From contig CAVTBJ010000005.1 in NCBI GenBank assembly GCA_963732925.1, positions 1 to 64,000 on the forward strand: a stretch of 64,000 nt of DNA, read 5' to 3'. This DNA is from DASZRZ01 sp963732925 (GTDB lineage Bacteria; Acidobacteriota; Terriglobia; Terriglobales; Acidobacteriaceae). A program made the position numbers and the translations under genes. This document shows, in pieces, positions 17,082-24,977 of this stretch (position 1 is the stretch's first letter; every line of letters begins with the position of its first letter). The notes under the pieces were generated by a model that ran no database searches, had not been told where the DNA came from, and saw only the letters and a list, made by a program, of their open reading frames with translations.

Positions 17082-18662
17082 CTACTGCAAGGGACCGCCG
17101 AGAAAGACCGTGCCGCTGTCGCGACCGCGCGGGCGCACCAGGAACACCACGTCCTGCCCCTTGTGCACACTCCCCTGCAGGCGGCGTAAGTCTTGGGGAC
17201 TATTGATCTTCTGGCGATTCATTTCCAGGATCACGTCGCCCCGGTTGAGGCCAATATCATCCGCAAACGAGCCTGAGCGGACATCGGTCACCACCACCCC
17301 GCCGCCGCTGCTGGGCAGATTGAGCTGCTCGGCGACCTCCGGCGTAAGGGCCTCCACGGTGATGCCAAATTTGCTCTCCTGGGGCTCGCCCTGGGTTTCA
17401 TCGTCGCTGGTAAGGCCGAGGCGTTCTCCGAAGAGCTTGGCACGATCGGCGATGGTTACGCTGGTGCCCTTATCCTTGCCATCCCGAATATAGCCGAGCT
17501 TCACCTGGTTGCCGGGCTTGGTATTGGCAATGATCTCGACCAGCTCGTCGCCGTTTTTGACCGGCTTGCCGTTGACGGAGGTGATGGTGTCTCCGGGTTG
17601 CAGGCCAGCCTGCGCCGCGGGACTGTTATCCACAACGTTGAAGATGGTTACACCGGACTTCACGCCATAAACCCGCTGCACCGAGGGGTTAGGCTCGCCG
17701 CTGAATTCAACTCCGATGGATCCACGCGTCACCTTGTGCTCGGGACTGATGAGCGCGTTGTAGACGTTGGCGATGGTGTTGGAGGGCATCGCAAACCCCA
17801 CACCTTCGTAGCCGCTGCCCCCGGTGATGATGGCGGTATTGAGCCCGATGACTTCCCCGGCCATATTGACCAGCGGACCTCCGGAATTGCCCGGATTGAT
17901 TGCCGCGTCGGTCTGAATGAAGCTCTGGAACTGCCTTTGCGGCACGATGTTCCTGCCGACCGCTGAGACGATACCCGCGGTGACCGTGGACTGCAGGCCA
18001 AAGGGGCTACCAATGGCAAGCACCCAGTCCCCAACCTGAAGCCCGTCCGAATTCCCCAGCTTGGCGGCGGGCAAATCGCGATTGACGTCAATTTTGATCA
18101 CGGCCAGATCGGTTTCCTGGTCGGCGCCTATCAGCCGGGCATCATGCGGCGGAGCGCCGGGAGGATCATCCTGCAGGTGAACCCGGATGCGGGTGGCCTT
18201 CTCCACGACGTGATTGTTGGTGAGGATGTAGCCCTTGGGATCTACGATGACACCCGAGCCAAGAGAGCGCTGCGTGCGATCCGCATTGCCTCCCTGTCCG
18301 CCGCCCTGTCCGCCAAAGAAGCGATTGAAAAAGTCGTCCAGGCTGCCCTGGTCGTTATCATCGCCGCCGTGCGGATTGCGTGGCCCGCGGGGCGCCTCGA
18401 CAGTGGCTTCAGTATTGATGTTGACCACGCTTGGCTCCATCTGCTTGGCAAGCTGACTGAAGCGGTTCGAAAGCTGCTGTGGCGACGGAATTTCCAGGCG
18501 CGTGGCATCGGCAGACGAGTTGCTCGAATTCTGCCCGCGCACGCCATTGGAAACCACGGTACCGATAAGAATACCGACAGCAAGAGTCAGCAGAATCGAG
18601 AGCGTCGAGGCGAAGCGGTGCGCCTTAAGCTTTTCCCAGAACACACGTGCGCGAGGATTCAT
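17082..18662 (-). CDS. HtrA/DegP-type periplasmic serine protease (Do family)
   Basis: 526 residues. An N-terminal membrane anchor/signal (FASTLSILLTLAVGILIGTVV) precedes a trypsin-like domain with catalytic His151 (TNNHVV), Asp185 (TDLAVI) and Ser260 (GNSGGP), then two PDZ domains (about 300-390 and 420-520). It degrades or refolds damaged envelope proteins. ATG at 18662 follows GGAGGA, which fixes the start. A glycine-rich insert GGQGGGQGG sits in the LA loop, as often seen in this group. Confidence 0.93.
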   Translation of the reverse strand: MNPRARVFWEKLKAHRFASTLSILLTLAVGILIGTVVSNGVRGQNSSNSSADATRLEIPSPQQLSNRFSQLAKQMEPSVVNINTEATVEAPRGPRNPHGGDDNDQGSLDDFFNRFFGGQGGGQGGNADRTQRSLGSGVIVDPKGYILTNNHVVEKATRIRVHLQDDPPGAPPHDARLIGADQETDLAVIKIDVNRDLPAAKLGNSDGLQVGDWVLAIGSPFGLQSTVTAGIVSAVGRNIVPQRQFQSFIQTDAAINPGNSGGPLVNMAGEVIGLNTAIITGGSGYEGVGFAMPSNTIANVYNALISPEHKVTRGSIGVEFSGEPNPSVQRVYGVKSGVTIFNVVDNSPAAQAGLQPGDTITSVNGKPVKNGDELVEIIANTKPGNQVKLGYIRDGKDKGTSVTIADRAKLFGERLGLTSDDETQGEPQESKFGITVEALTPEVAEQLNLPSSGGGVVVTDVRSGSFADDIGLNRGDVILEMNRQKINSPQDLRRLQGSVHKGQDVVFLVRPRGRDSGTVFLGGPLQ

Positions 18663-18885
18663 GTGTGTAGTTCCTCCAGCCAAAAATACGGGCCAATTCG
18701 GAATTATACCTGTGCCGGGCGGGTTAAGTTTGCATCGCTGGTCGCAGGATTAGTATGCACTTTCCACCGCCATTAGACGCAAGCACCCGCTGTTTTGTCA
18801 CCTGCACGGCTCCTGCGGAGGCCAAGCCGAGGCAGGCAGTCGCTATTTTCCTCCATTTTCCCGCCTTCAATTTTGCTTTTTTCAC

Positions 18886-19872
18886 TCATGGAGAAGCGAC
18901 GGGGCGGGAGCCGGCAACTGCTGGGCCAAGCTCCTGCGGCGGGCGGGAAACGGCCCCTTTCAGCTCGGAAAGGAGAATGCCTCCCAGAATCAGCGCCGCG
19001 CCCATCCCGGCGCGCAGCCCGAGCCTCTCGCCCAGCACCAGATAGGAGGTGATCCAAGCGAAGACCGGCTCCATGAGAAAGATGAGGGCGGTGTGGGTGG
19101 GGGGAGTGAACTGCTGCGCCCACGCCTGAATAGTAAAGGCAGCCGAGGTCCCAAGAATTCCGGTGATCAGGATGGCCCAGATGAGGCGCGGCGACCAGAT
19201 TATGAACGCGTTCTCGGCCACTGGAACGGTGACGAGCATCAAGACCGCCGCAGTGGTGGCCTGTAGGGTGGCAACCTGCTCGAATCGATAGCGCTGCATG
19301 GCGCGGCCCATGAAAATAATCTGGAAGGCGAACATGATGGCGCATCCGAGGGTAAGAATATCGCCACGGTTGATGCTCTTGAATCCAAGAAACGCAAGGG
19401 AAATTCCCGAGGAACCCGGCGGGCCGGGCATAGCCGCCGGTACGGTCATCAAGTAAAGACCCACCAGGGCGACGAGAACCCCGAGCATGGTCCAACGATT
19501 AGCGGCTCGCCTCCAGCCGACGGCCAGAAACACCGGCACTAGAAGCACCGAGAAGCCGGTGAGGAAACCTGACTTGGACGGCGTGGTGTAAAGCAGGCCC
19601 GTGGTCTGAAATTCGTATCCGATCCACAGAAAGGCGCCCACGGTGAGCCCCGCGCCCAGCGCTCCCCGCGTCAGCCGGGCCATGGGACGGCGATACACAA
19701 CCAGCAACACCAGCGCGGCAACGGTCATGCGGACGGCATTGAACAACAGCGGCGAGGCGTCGTTCAGCGCTTCCTTGATCATGACGAAGGTGGCGCCCCA
19801 GACGAGCGTCACCAGAACGAGAAGAACATGAGCTTTCAGGGAACGAGACACTGAATTGATAACCGCCTGCAA
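18886..19872 (-). CDS. EamA-family transporter
   Basis: 328 residues with ten hydrophobic helices in two EamA repeats (TLVWGATFVMIKEAL at the start; FLMEPVFAWITSYLVLGERLG in the second half). Likely exporter of small metabolites, substrate unknown. The start appears to be TTG at 19872, 13 bp after the end of the preceding gene, suggesting co-transcription. Confidence 0.8.
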   Translation of the reverse strand: MQAVINSVSRSLKAHVLLVLVTLVWGATFVMIKEALNDASPLLFNAVRMTVAALVLLVVYRRPMARLTRGALGAGLTVGAFLWIGYEFQTTGLLYTTPSKSGFLTGFSVLLVPVFLAVGWRRAANRWTMLGVLVALVGLYLMTVPAAMPGPPGSSGISLAFLGFKSINRGDILTLGCAIMFAFQIIFMGRAMQRYRFEQVATLQATTAAVLMLVTVPVAENAFIIWSPRLIWAILITGILGTSAAFTIQAWAQQFTPPTHTALIFLMEPVFAWITSYLVLGERLGLRAGMGAALILGGILLSELKGAVSRPPQELGPAVAGSRPVASP

Positions 19873-19884
19873 GCGCCGGGTCTT

Positions 19885-20598
19885 CTATTCGAGCCAGCGA
19901 GCCACATCGGTGGCGTCCTGGGTCAGTTCGAAGGTGCCCACGCGCAAGGCCTCTCCTATGATTCGATGGGTCAAGGGGTCGCGGGCCACACGCGTGATCC
20001 ACTGCCGCCCCACATCATAGCGGCTGGCGGTAAACCAGCGTTGCGGCAACACCTCGACCTGGCCGTCTTTCGGCCGGACGATGAGAATGGCGATAGCGGC
20101 ATCCTCCCGGGTGCGCGCGGGATGGGAACTGATCAGCAACAACTCGGAGAGTCCGTGAAACGCTGATGGAACCTCGAGGGTATGTGTGCCTTCTTCCAGG
20201 CGCGAGCTGATCTCCAATTCCGCCAAGGGCTCGGTCAGCGAATAGACGCGCTCGCTGGACTGCTTGAACCATCCGGCTACGTCGTGCAGAGAAAACGGCT
20301 CGAGAGCATCGGGATCAAAGCACAGCAAGCGTATATAGCCGGGTTCCGGGCACCAGATCCCCAGCCAGTCACGCGCACGCGCCGCCGCGTCCGGCGGCGG
20401 ACCGGCGTCCCCCGCAGGCACTGGCAGAAGAAAAGGACGGCAGTAGGTATTTAACGCCAGGCGCGGCCTGGTCGGATCCTGGCGTTGCGCCAGCGTCACC
20501 AGATATCCCACCGGACCTTCCTCGCCGTGGTGCATCCAGATGTACTTGCGGCCGGAATTCCCGGTCGGCTCGGGATAGGCGTTCCAATACCAAGGCAC
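19885..20598 (-). CDS. Conserved protein of unknown function
   Basis: 237 residues from a GTG start; no family recognised, no signal peptide or membrane helix. Rich in Trp, Pro and Arg with a DWLGIWCPEPGYIRLLCFDP core and a LLLISSHPARTREDAAIAILIV strand pair. The frame stays open upstream for about 26 codons (including IIRHREILENVPGPVP) without an ATG/GTG/TTG, so the true start may be a rare codon after the AAAAGGAG site at about 20665. It is directly upstream of the EamA gene. Confidence 0.6.
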   Translation of the reverse strand: MPWYWNAYPEPTGNSGRKYIWMHHGEEGPVGYLVTLAQRQDPTRPRLALNTYCRPFLLPVPAGDAGPPPDAAARARDWLGIWCPEPGYIRLLCFDPDALEPFSLHDVAGWFKQSSERVYSLTEPLAELEISSRLEEGTHTLEVPSAFHGLSELLLISSHPARTREDAAIAILIVRPKDGQVEVLPQRWFTASRYDVGRQWITRVARDPLTHRIIGEALRVGTFELTQDATDVARWLE

Positions 20599-20730
20599 AG
20601 GTCCGGGAACATTTTCGAGAATCTCACGATGGCGAATGATGAGCTCCGTACTCCTTTTGGCCGTTAGTGATGGCCGTCAGTTCTCCGATGTCAGCTCGGG
20701 TTCCAGCTTTCAAGAGCTGCAAGCTGGGCG

Positions 20731-21153
20731 CTACTGCGAGCCGACCGCGGGCTCTCTCCCCACGTGCTCGCGGATGAAGCGGACAATATCGTCCATGGGC
20801 GTGCCTGGCTGGAAAATGCCAGCAACGCCCTGCTGGTGAAGGAACTCCGTATCCTGATCGGGAATGATGCCGCCGACCAGAAGCAGGACGTCCTCCATCT
20901 CATGCTGCCGCAGAAGCTTGGAGACGCGCGGGATAATTGCGTTATGCGCCCCTGAGAGGATGGAGAGTCCGATTACGTCCACGTCTTCCTGCAAGGCGGC
21001 AGTGACGATCATTTCCGGCGTCTGCCGCAGCCCGGTGTAGATGACCTCCATGCCGGCATCGCGCAGGGCGCGAGCGATCACCTTGGCGCCACGGTCGTGC
21101 CCGTCAAGACCAGGCTTAGCCACGAGGACCCGAATTTTGCGCTCCTGCGCCAT
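20731..21153 (-). CDS. Cobalamin-binding subunit/domain of methylmalonyl-CoA mutase type
   Basis: 140 residues forming only the B12-binding Rossmann domain: the DGHDRGAK motif holds the cobalt-ligating histidine, followed by GLRQTPEMIV, SGAHN and LVGGIIP. In acyl-CoA mutases with separate subunits this chain carries adenosylcobalamin for the large catalytic subunit (methylmalonyl-CoA or isobutyryl-CoA). The large subunit is not in the window. ATG at 21153. Confidence 0.85.
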   Translation of the reverse strand: MAQERKIRVLVAKPGLDGHDRGAKVIARALRDAGMEVIYTGLRQTPEMIVTAALQEDVDVIGLSILSGAHNAIIPRVSKLLRQHEMEDVLLLVGGIIPDQDTEFLHQQGVAGIFQPGTPMDDIVRFIREHVGREPAVGSQ

Positions 21154-21246
21154 CGCACATCATTGTAACCACAAAGGTAACCACAAAGCTCGCGCCGGGC
21201 ACGAAACAGTGGACACGATGTGGCCAACCGGCGGCAGGATTCTGCA

Positions 21247-21870
21247 TCAACGCGCGGCCAGGCTTTGCCATAAGTACCAGCAGGCAACGGAACGATAGGG
21301 CCGCCACGGTTCGGAGAGCTTCAGCATCTGCGCGGGGTTGGGTAGCTTGCGCTTGTGGTAATGCCTCTTGATCGCGGTGCGGATCCCGTAATCCGCGGTG
21401 GGCATGATGTCCTGGTGGCGCAAGGCGAAGATCAGAAACATCTGTGCCGACCAGACGCCAATCCCCTTCACCCGGGTCAGGTGAGCGATAACTTCCTCTT
21501 CCGTCATCCGGCACAGCAATTCAAAATCAACGTCGCCGGAACGCGTCTTCTCGGCGAGATCGCGGATATAGCCGAGCTTCTGGCGGGAAAGTCCACAGGC
21601 CCGCATCTGCTGTTCGGACAATCGCAGAACCGCCTCCGTGGTGAGGCGGGGGACAGGCTGGTCGGAACGGCCATTGCCATTCGTACAGGCGACAAAGAAG
21701 CGATCGAAAATCACGGCCGCCGCTTTGCCTGCCAGCTGCTGGAAGACGATGGAGCGGACCATGGCCTCGAAGGAAGGTTCGCGGTAGTTCATGCGGAAAG
21801 GACCGACCTGCCGGACGATGCCGGCAAGCACGGGGTCGACGCGCTTCAGGTGGGCAACGGCCGATCGCAT
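21247..21870 (-). CDS. AlkA-type DNA-3-methyladenine glycosylase
   Basis: 207 residues of the HhH-GPD superfamily: helix-hairpin-helix LTRVKGIGVWSAQMFLIFAL and the catalytic Asp in TADYGIRTA. It removes alkylated bases in base-excision repair. The ATG at 21870 is chosen because the longer open frame (to 21939) would read through the terminator of the upstream gene. No Ada-type regulatory domain is attached. Confidence 0.85.
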   Translation of the reverse strand: MRSAVAHLKRVDPVLAGIVRQVGPFRMNYREPSFEAMVRSIVFQQLAGKAAAVIFDRFFVACTNGNGRSDQPVPRLTTEAVLRLSEQQMRACGLSRQKLGYIRDLAEKTRSGDVDFELLCRMTEEEVIAHLTRVKGIGVWSAQMFLIFALRHQDIMPTADYGIRTAIKRHYHKRKLPNPAQMLKLSEPWRPYRSVACWYLWQSLAAR

Positions 21871-21884
21871 CCTCGCTATTGAAA

Positions 21885-21917
21885 CATAAAAAGAAATCGG
21901 GGGCCGCAATGGCCCCC
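21885..21917 (-). terminator. Intrinsic terminator of the FecR-domain gene
   Basis: A perfect 7-bp G/C arm pair (GGGGGCC / GGCCCCC) around 5 bases is followed on the minus strand by a T-rich run (TTTCTTTTTAT). It lies 23 bp after the FecR-domain gene. Confidence 0.8.
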
Positions 21918-21939
21918 GTTTCAGAAATCCGAAACACAA

Positions 21940-22593
21940 CTACGGCAGTATCGGGCTCACCGGCTGACTCCCGCCGATCTGGGTAACAATTATGGCGGCG
22001 GTGGTTGCCAGAGCTGCCGAGCCAATGATGATTCCAACTTTCTTGCTGGGACCCGAACCCGTAGGCCGCTGCGCACCGGGCACAGCCTGGGGAACCGGAT
22101 CGGGCATGTACGCGGATCGCCCTTCGGAAATTGTGCGGGTCACCGACCCTTGCTGCAGCAGTAGATTGCCCTTCAGAGCGGCAATCACAACCTGGTCGCC
22201 TGTCCGCGTGATGCGGTAGGTACCCTTAGGCTGAGCAGGAGCAACTCTTGTGCCCTGCACCTCCGCCGCCAAGCTGTTGGAGGTGGAAACCACAGCCGTT
22301 CCATCGTCAAACTGAATCGCTCCGGTTCCGTACGTAACCGAAGAATTCGGTCCGATCAGAACATCGCTGCCGGTGCCGCTGATGCTGACGGAAGAATCGT
22401 TGCGAGTCTGAATCTGGTCTCCCGGCATGATCGCCGAGGAATGCGGACCCACGCTCCCATTCAGGGCGAAATTGCCGGTTGAATACAGCATTGCCGCCGG
22501 TGTTTCGGCAGCAAGCACCGACGCCGGCAGAAACAGAGCCAACGAGCATGCGAGGAACTTCGACAAGAATGGTTTCATAACAGCTTTTCCCAT
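21940..22593 (-). CDS. Secreted FecR-domain protein
   Basis: 217 residues (or 212 from the second ATG at 22578). A signal peptide (FLACSLALFLPASVLAA) precedes a FecR-like region: MPGDQIQTRNDSSVSI, a VLIGPNSSVTYG strand and VVIAALKGNLLLQQGS. A C-terminal hydrophobic helix (VGIIIGSAALATTAAIIV) could anchor it. In acidobacteria FecR proteins often occur apart from TonB receptors and their role is unknown. It is divergent from queG. Confidence 0.7.
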   Translation of the reverse strand: MGKAVMKPFLSKFLACSLALFLPASVLAAETPAAMLYSTGNFALNGSVGPHSSAIMPGDQIQTRNDSSVSISGTGSDVLIGPNSSVTYGTGAIQFDDGTAVVSTSNSLAAEVQGTRVAPAQPKGTYRITRTGDQVVIAALKGNLLLQQGSVTRTISEGRSAYMPDPVPQAVPGAQRPTGSGPSKKVGIIIGSAALATTAAIIVTQIGGSQPVSPILP

Positions 22594-22743
22594 AAGCTCT
22601 CACATGCTACTGCCTCGAAAATTGAGCAGTCAATTGAATAACTAGCTTCCGGTGAGCGAATCGTTGTCGTACGTAAGTAACTTCCAATTCAAGGACTTCC
22701 GGGTGGGCGAATATCTCAATTTGAGAATGCGGGATAATGAGCC

Positions 22744-23992
22744 ATGGCCACAATGACAGCCGTCTCGGAAGTGGTGAAGCAGGCCGCGTTGGAAGCCGGA
22801 TTTGAACTGGCCGGGGTGGCTGCGGTTCGCGATTTTCCGGAGCTCGAATATTTTCCACGATGGCTGGCTTCCGGTTATGGGGGCGAGATGCGGTACCTGG
22901 AAGCTCGCGACGAACTGGGTGACCTTAAACGCGCCTCTCTGTGTTCGGTCGCGCCCTGGGCGCGATCGGTAGTGGTATGCGCGAAAAATTACAACACCCA
23001 TGCGCCCTATTCCATCGAAACCGCACCGCAGAAGCCTGCGCTTGACATTTCTGATTCCGGCTGTAAGAACGCGAACGCGGCCACGGGGTTGGATCTCGCG
23101 CTACGCATGGAGCCGGGAGGACTATCACGATGCTGTGCTGCGACGGCTCCGCCGGGTGGAAGCCAGGCTGCGACAGGAAGGCGGGGTGGAGATCGAAACC
23201 CGGAGCTATGTTGACACCGGTCCGCTGGTTGAGCGCGTGTATGCCAAATACGCCGGGGTAGGATGGATCGGGAAAAACACCTGCATCATCCATCAGAAGC
23301 AGGGGTCGTGGCTCTTCCTCGGAGTAATTCTCAGTTCCCTGGAATTATCACCGGATGTGGCGGCGCCGGATCGCTGCGGCAGTTGCACGGCCTGTCTGGA
23401 TGCTTGTCCGACGGAGGCTTTCGTCGGGCCTTACCAACTGGACGCCAGCCGCTGCATTTCCTATCTGACGATTGAAAAGCGGGGCATGGTGCCTGCCGAA
23501 CTGAGGTCCGGCATGGGACGCCAGGTGTTCGGATGTGACATCTGCCAGGATGTGTGCCCCTGGAACCGCAAAGCGCCGGCCAGTTCGGAAGCGGAGTTCC
23601 AGCCCCGGCCCGGGCTGGTGAATCCCGCGCTGGAGTGGCTGGCGTTTCTGAGCGAGGAAGAGTTCCGCCAGACCTTTCGCGGATCACCCGTGAAGCGCGC
23701 CAAACGGTCCGGACTTCGCCGCAACGCGGTCATTGCCATGGGGAACAGCGGCTGCCGGGAATTCCTGCCGAAGTTAGAGGAATTGGTGGAAGATTCGGAC
23801 GCGGTGGTTGCGGAACATGCCCGCTGGGCAATCGAGCGCCTGGCACAGGAAAGCGCGGACCGCCGGGAAACGAAAAACCCTCCCAACAGAGTCGGGAGGG
23901 TGGATAACCGGCAGCGGGTAGCCCAAGAATGTCCAGGAGGTGGGAAGCGGAAGTCCCGTCCCACGATTTGTGCGATGCGGCGAAAGTGCTAG
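22744..23992 (+). pseudogene. queG: Epoxyqueuosine reductase, split by one frameshift
   Basis: A cobalamin- and iron-sulfur-dependent enzyme that reduces epoxyqueuosine to queuosine in tRNA. The N-terminal part to about 23085 fits the DUF1730 region; the rest has the family block SYVDTGPLVER, GWIGKNTCIIH and both 4Fe-4S motifs CGSCTACLDACP and CDICQDVCPWN, then HEAT-like repeats. One surplus G near 23083-23086 separates the two frames. The last 30-40 codons read through the csp terminator and look non-native, so the real C-terminus may be near 23870. Its stop overlaps the convergent csp stop. Confidence 0.88.
23872..23901 (-). terminator. Intrinsic terminator of the cold-shock gene
   Basis: ACCCTCCC/GGGAGGGT arms around a 9-base loop, followed on the minus strand by TTTTT. 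It lies about 90 bp after the csp stop, inside the extended queG reading frame. Confidence 0.8.
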
Positions 23993-24192
23993 CAGCGCAC
24001 CACGTTCGCCGCCTGGAACCCCTTGGGTCCCTTCAGAAGGTCGAATTCAACCATTTCGCCCTCGTTAAGCGTACGATAACCGTTCTCTTGAATCGCGGAA
24101 AAATGAACGAAAACATCTTCCCCGGTGGACCGCTGAATGAAGCCGTAGCCTTTAGCTCCATTGAACCACTTCACAGTACCCTTCTCTCTCAC
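23989..24192 (-). CDS. Cold-shock-domain protein
   Basis: 67 residues, the usual CspA length: KGTVKWFNGAKGYGFI with RNP-1, then EDVFVHFSAI with RNP-2, and EFDLLKGPKGFQAANV. A single OB fold that binds single-stranded nucleic acid as an RNA chaperone. GTG at 24192, seven bases after AAAGGAG, fixes the start; the longer frame upstream is not family-like. A structured RNA with its own terminator lies upstream on the same strand and could be its leader. Confidence 0.92.
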   Translation of the reverse strand: MREKGTVKWFNGAKGYGFIQRSTGEDVFVHFSAIQENGYRTLNEGEMVEFDLLKGPKGFQAANVVRC

Positions 24193-24446
24193 AACACTAC
24201 TCCTTTCGCCTCTGCACAATAAATTTGTTCCCCTCGCGCAATCGCCGACGCTCAAAACAAGCGGAGCCAAGTCCCTGTGCCGGAAAGGTTCCCTGTCCCC
24301 ATTTCCGGCGCCTCCTCTGAGACCACATTTCCGGCTCGTGCGCGGAAGAGCAATGGTCCGTGTTCCGAATGTGGAAAGTCCGGCAGCCAGTCGCCCGAAT
24401 GGGTCAGGCCCTCGCCACCGAACGCGGCTCAGATGACAAGGCGGGC

Positions 24447-24494
24447 AAAAAAGAAAAAGGGCTCCAGTTTTCCGCTTTGGAAAACCGGGAGCCC
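24447..24494 (-). terminator. Strong minus-strand terminator without an associated ORF
   Basis: A 15-bp stem with one mismatch (arms 24459-24473 and 24479-24494) is followed on the minus strand by TTTTTCTTTTTT. No protein frame runs into it from the right, so it probably ends a non-coding RNA or a leader before the cold-shock gene. Confidence 0.88.
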
Positions 24495-24600
24495 AGCCAC
24501 CTCTAAGATTGCCATCTTACTGCCCAAGCCGAAACACCAACCATGCGCCGGCCTCTCGGCCGAGCTAGCCCACCCGAAGGTGAGCTGCAGGCGCATAATA
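24447..24600 (-). ncRNA. Candidate structured RNA or csp leader
   Basis: Reading the minus strand, three compact hairpins precede the terminator: CTCACC-TTCG-GGTGGG (24569-24584), CGGCC-GAGA-GGCCG (24549-24562) and TAAGAT-GGCA-ATCTTA (24504-24519). UUCG and GNRA tetraloops are hallmarks of folded RNA. The 5' end is not defined and could lie well right of 24600; the whole stretch 24195-24977 has no convincing gene. I do not recognise a known riboswitch or housekeeping RNA. It could act alone or attenuate csp about 255 bp downstream. Confidence 0.55.
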
Positions 24601-24977
24601 TTCAGGAACTTAGAAGCTTGGCAAGAAATTCTTGTACCAAGGGGAAGGCACGAGGAGCAAAGGATTCGTCAGGCAGCGGCACAGAGAACAGAATTTGGCT
24701 TCGCGAATTGGTAGACAGCCACCGCGAAAGGACGGGGACGGGCTTCGAACAAAAAGATACAAGTCTCACACTTTCATTCACTTATGCTACAGATGCCGTT
24801 TCTGCTCCGAGTGACCTCCCCGCCAGAGGACTTGTCAATGGTCATTCACGATGCCTCGACCCTGTGAGTTCCAATATGGGACCACAGCGCCTATTTCGAC
24901 ACCCGGGCGATTGACCTTTCCACCGACCGCGACCTAAGCTGCGGGTTCCGAACTGCTCCGGGGGACACGCAAGCCTA

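Noticed and set aside
24620..24760. Plus-strand stretch resembling a c-di-GMP (GEMM) riboswitch (CCGCGAAAGG, GGGGACG)
   Set aside because: The GGCAAACC and GCAAAGCC core elements are missing, so similarity is too partial.
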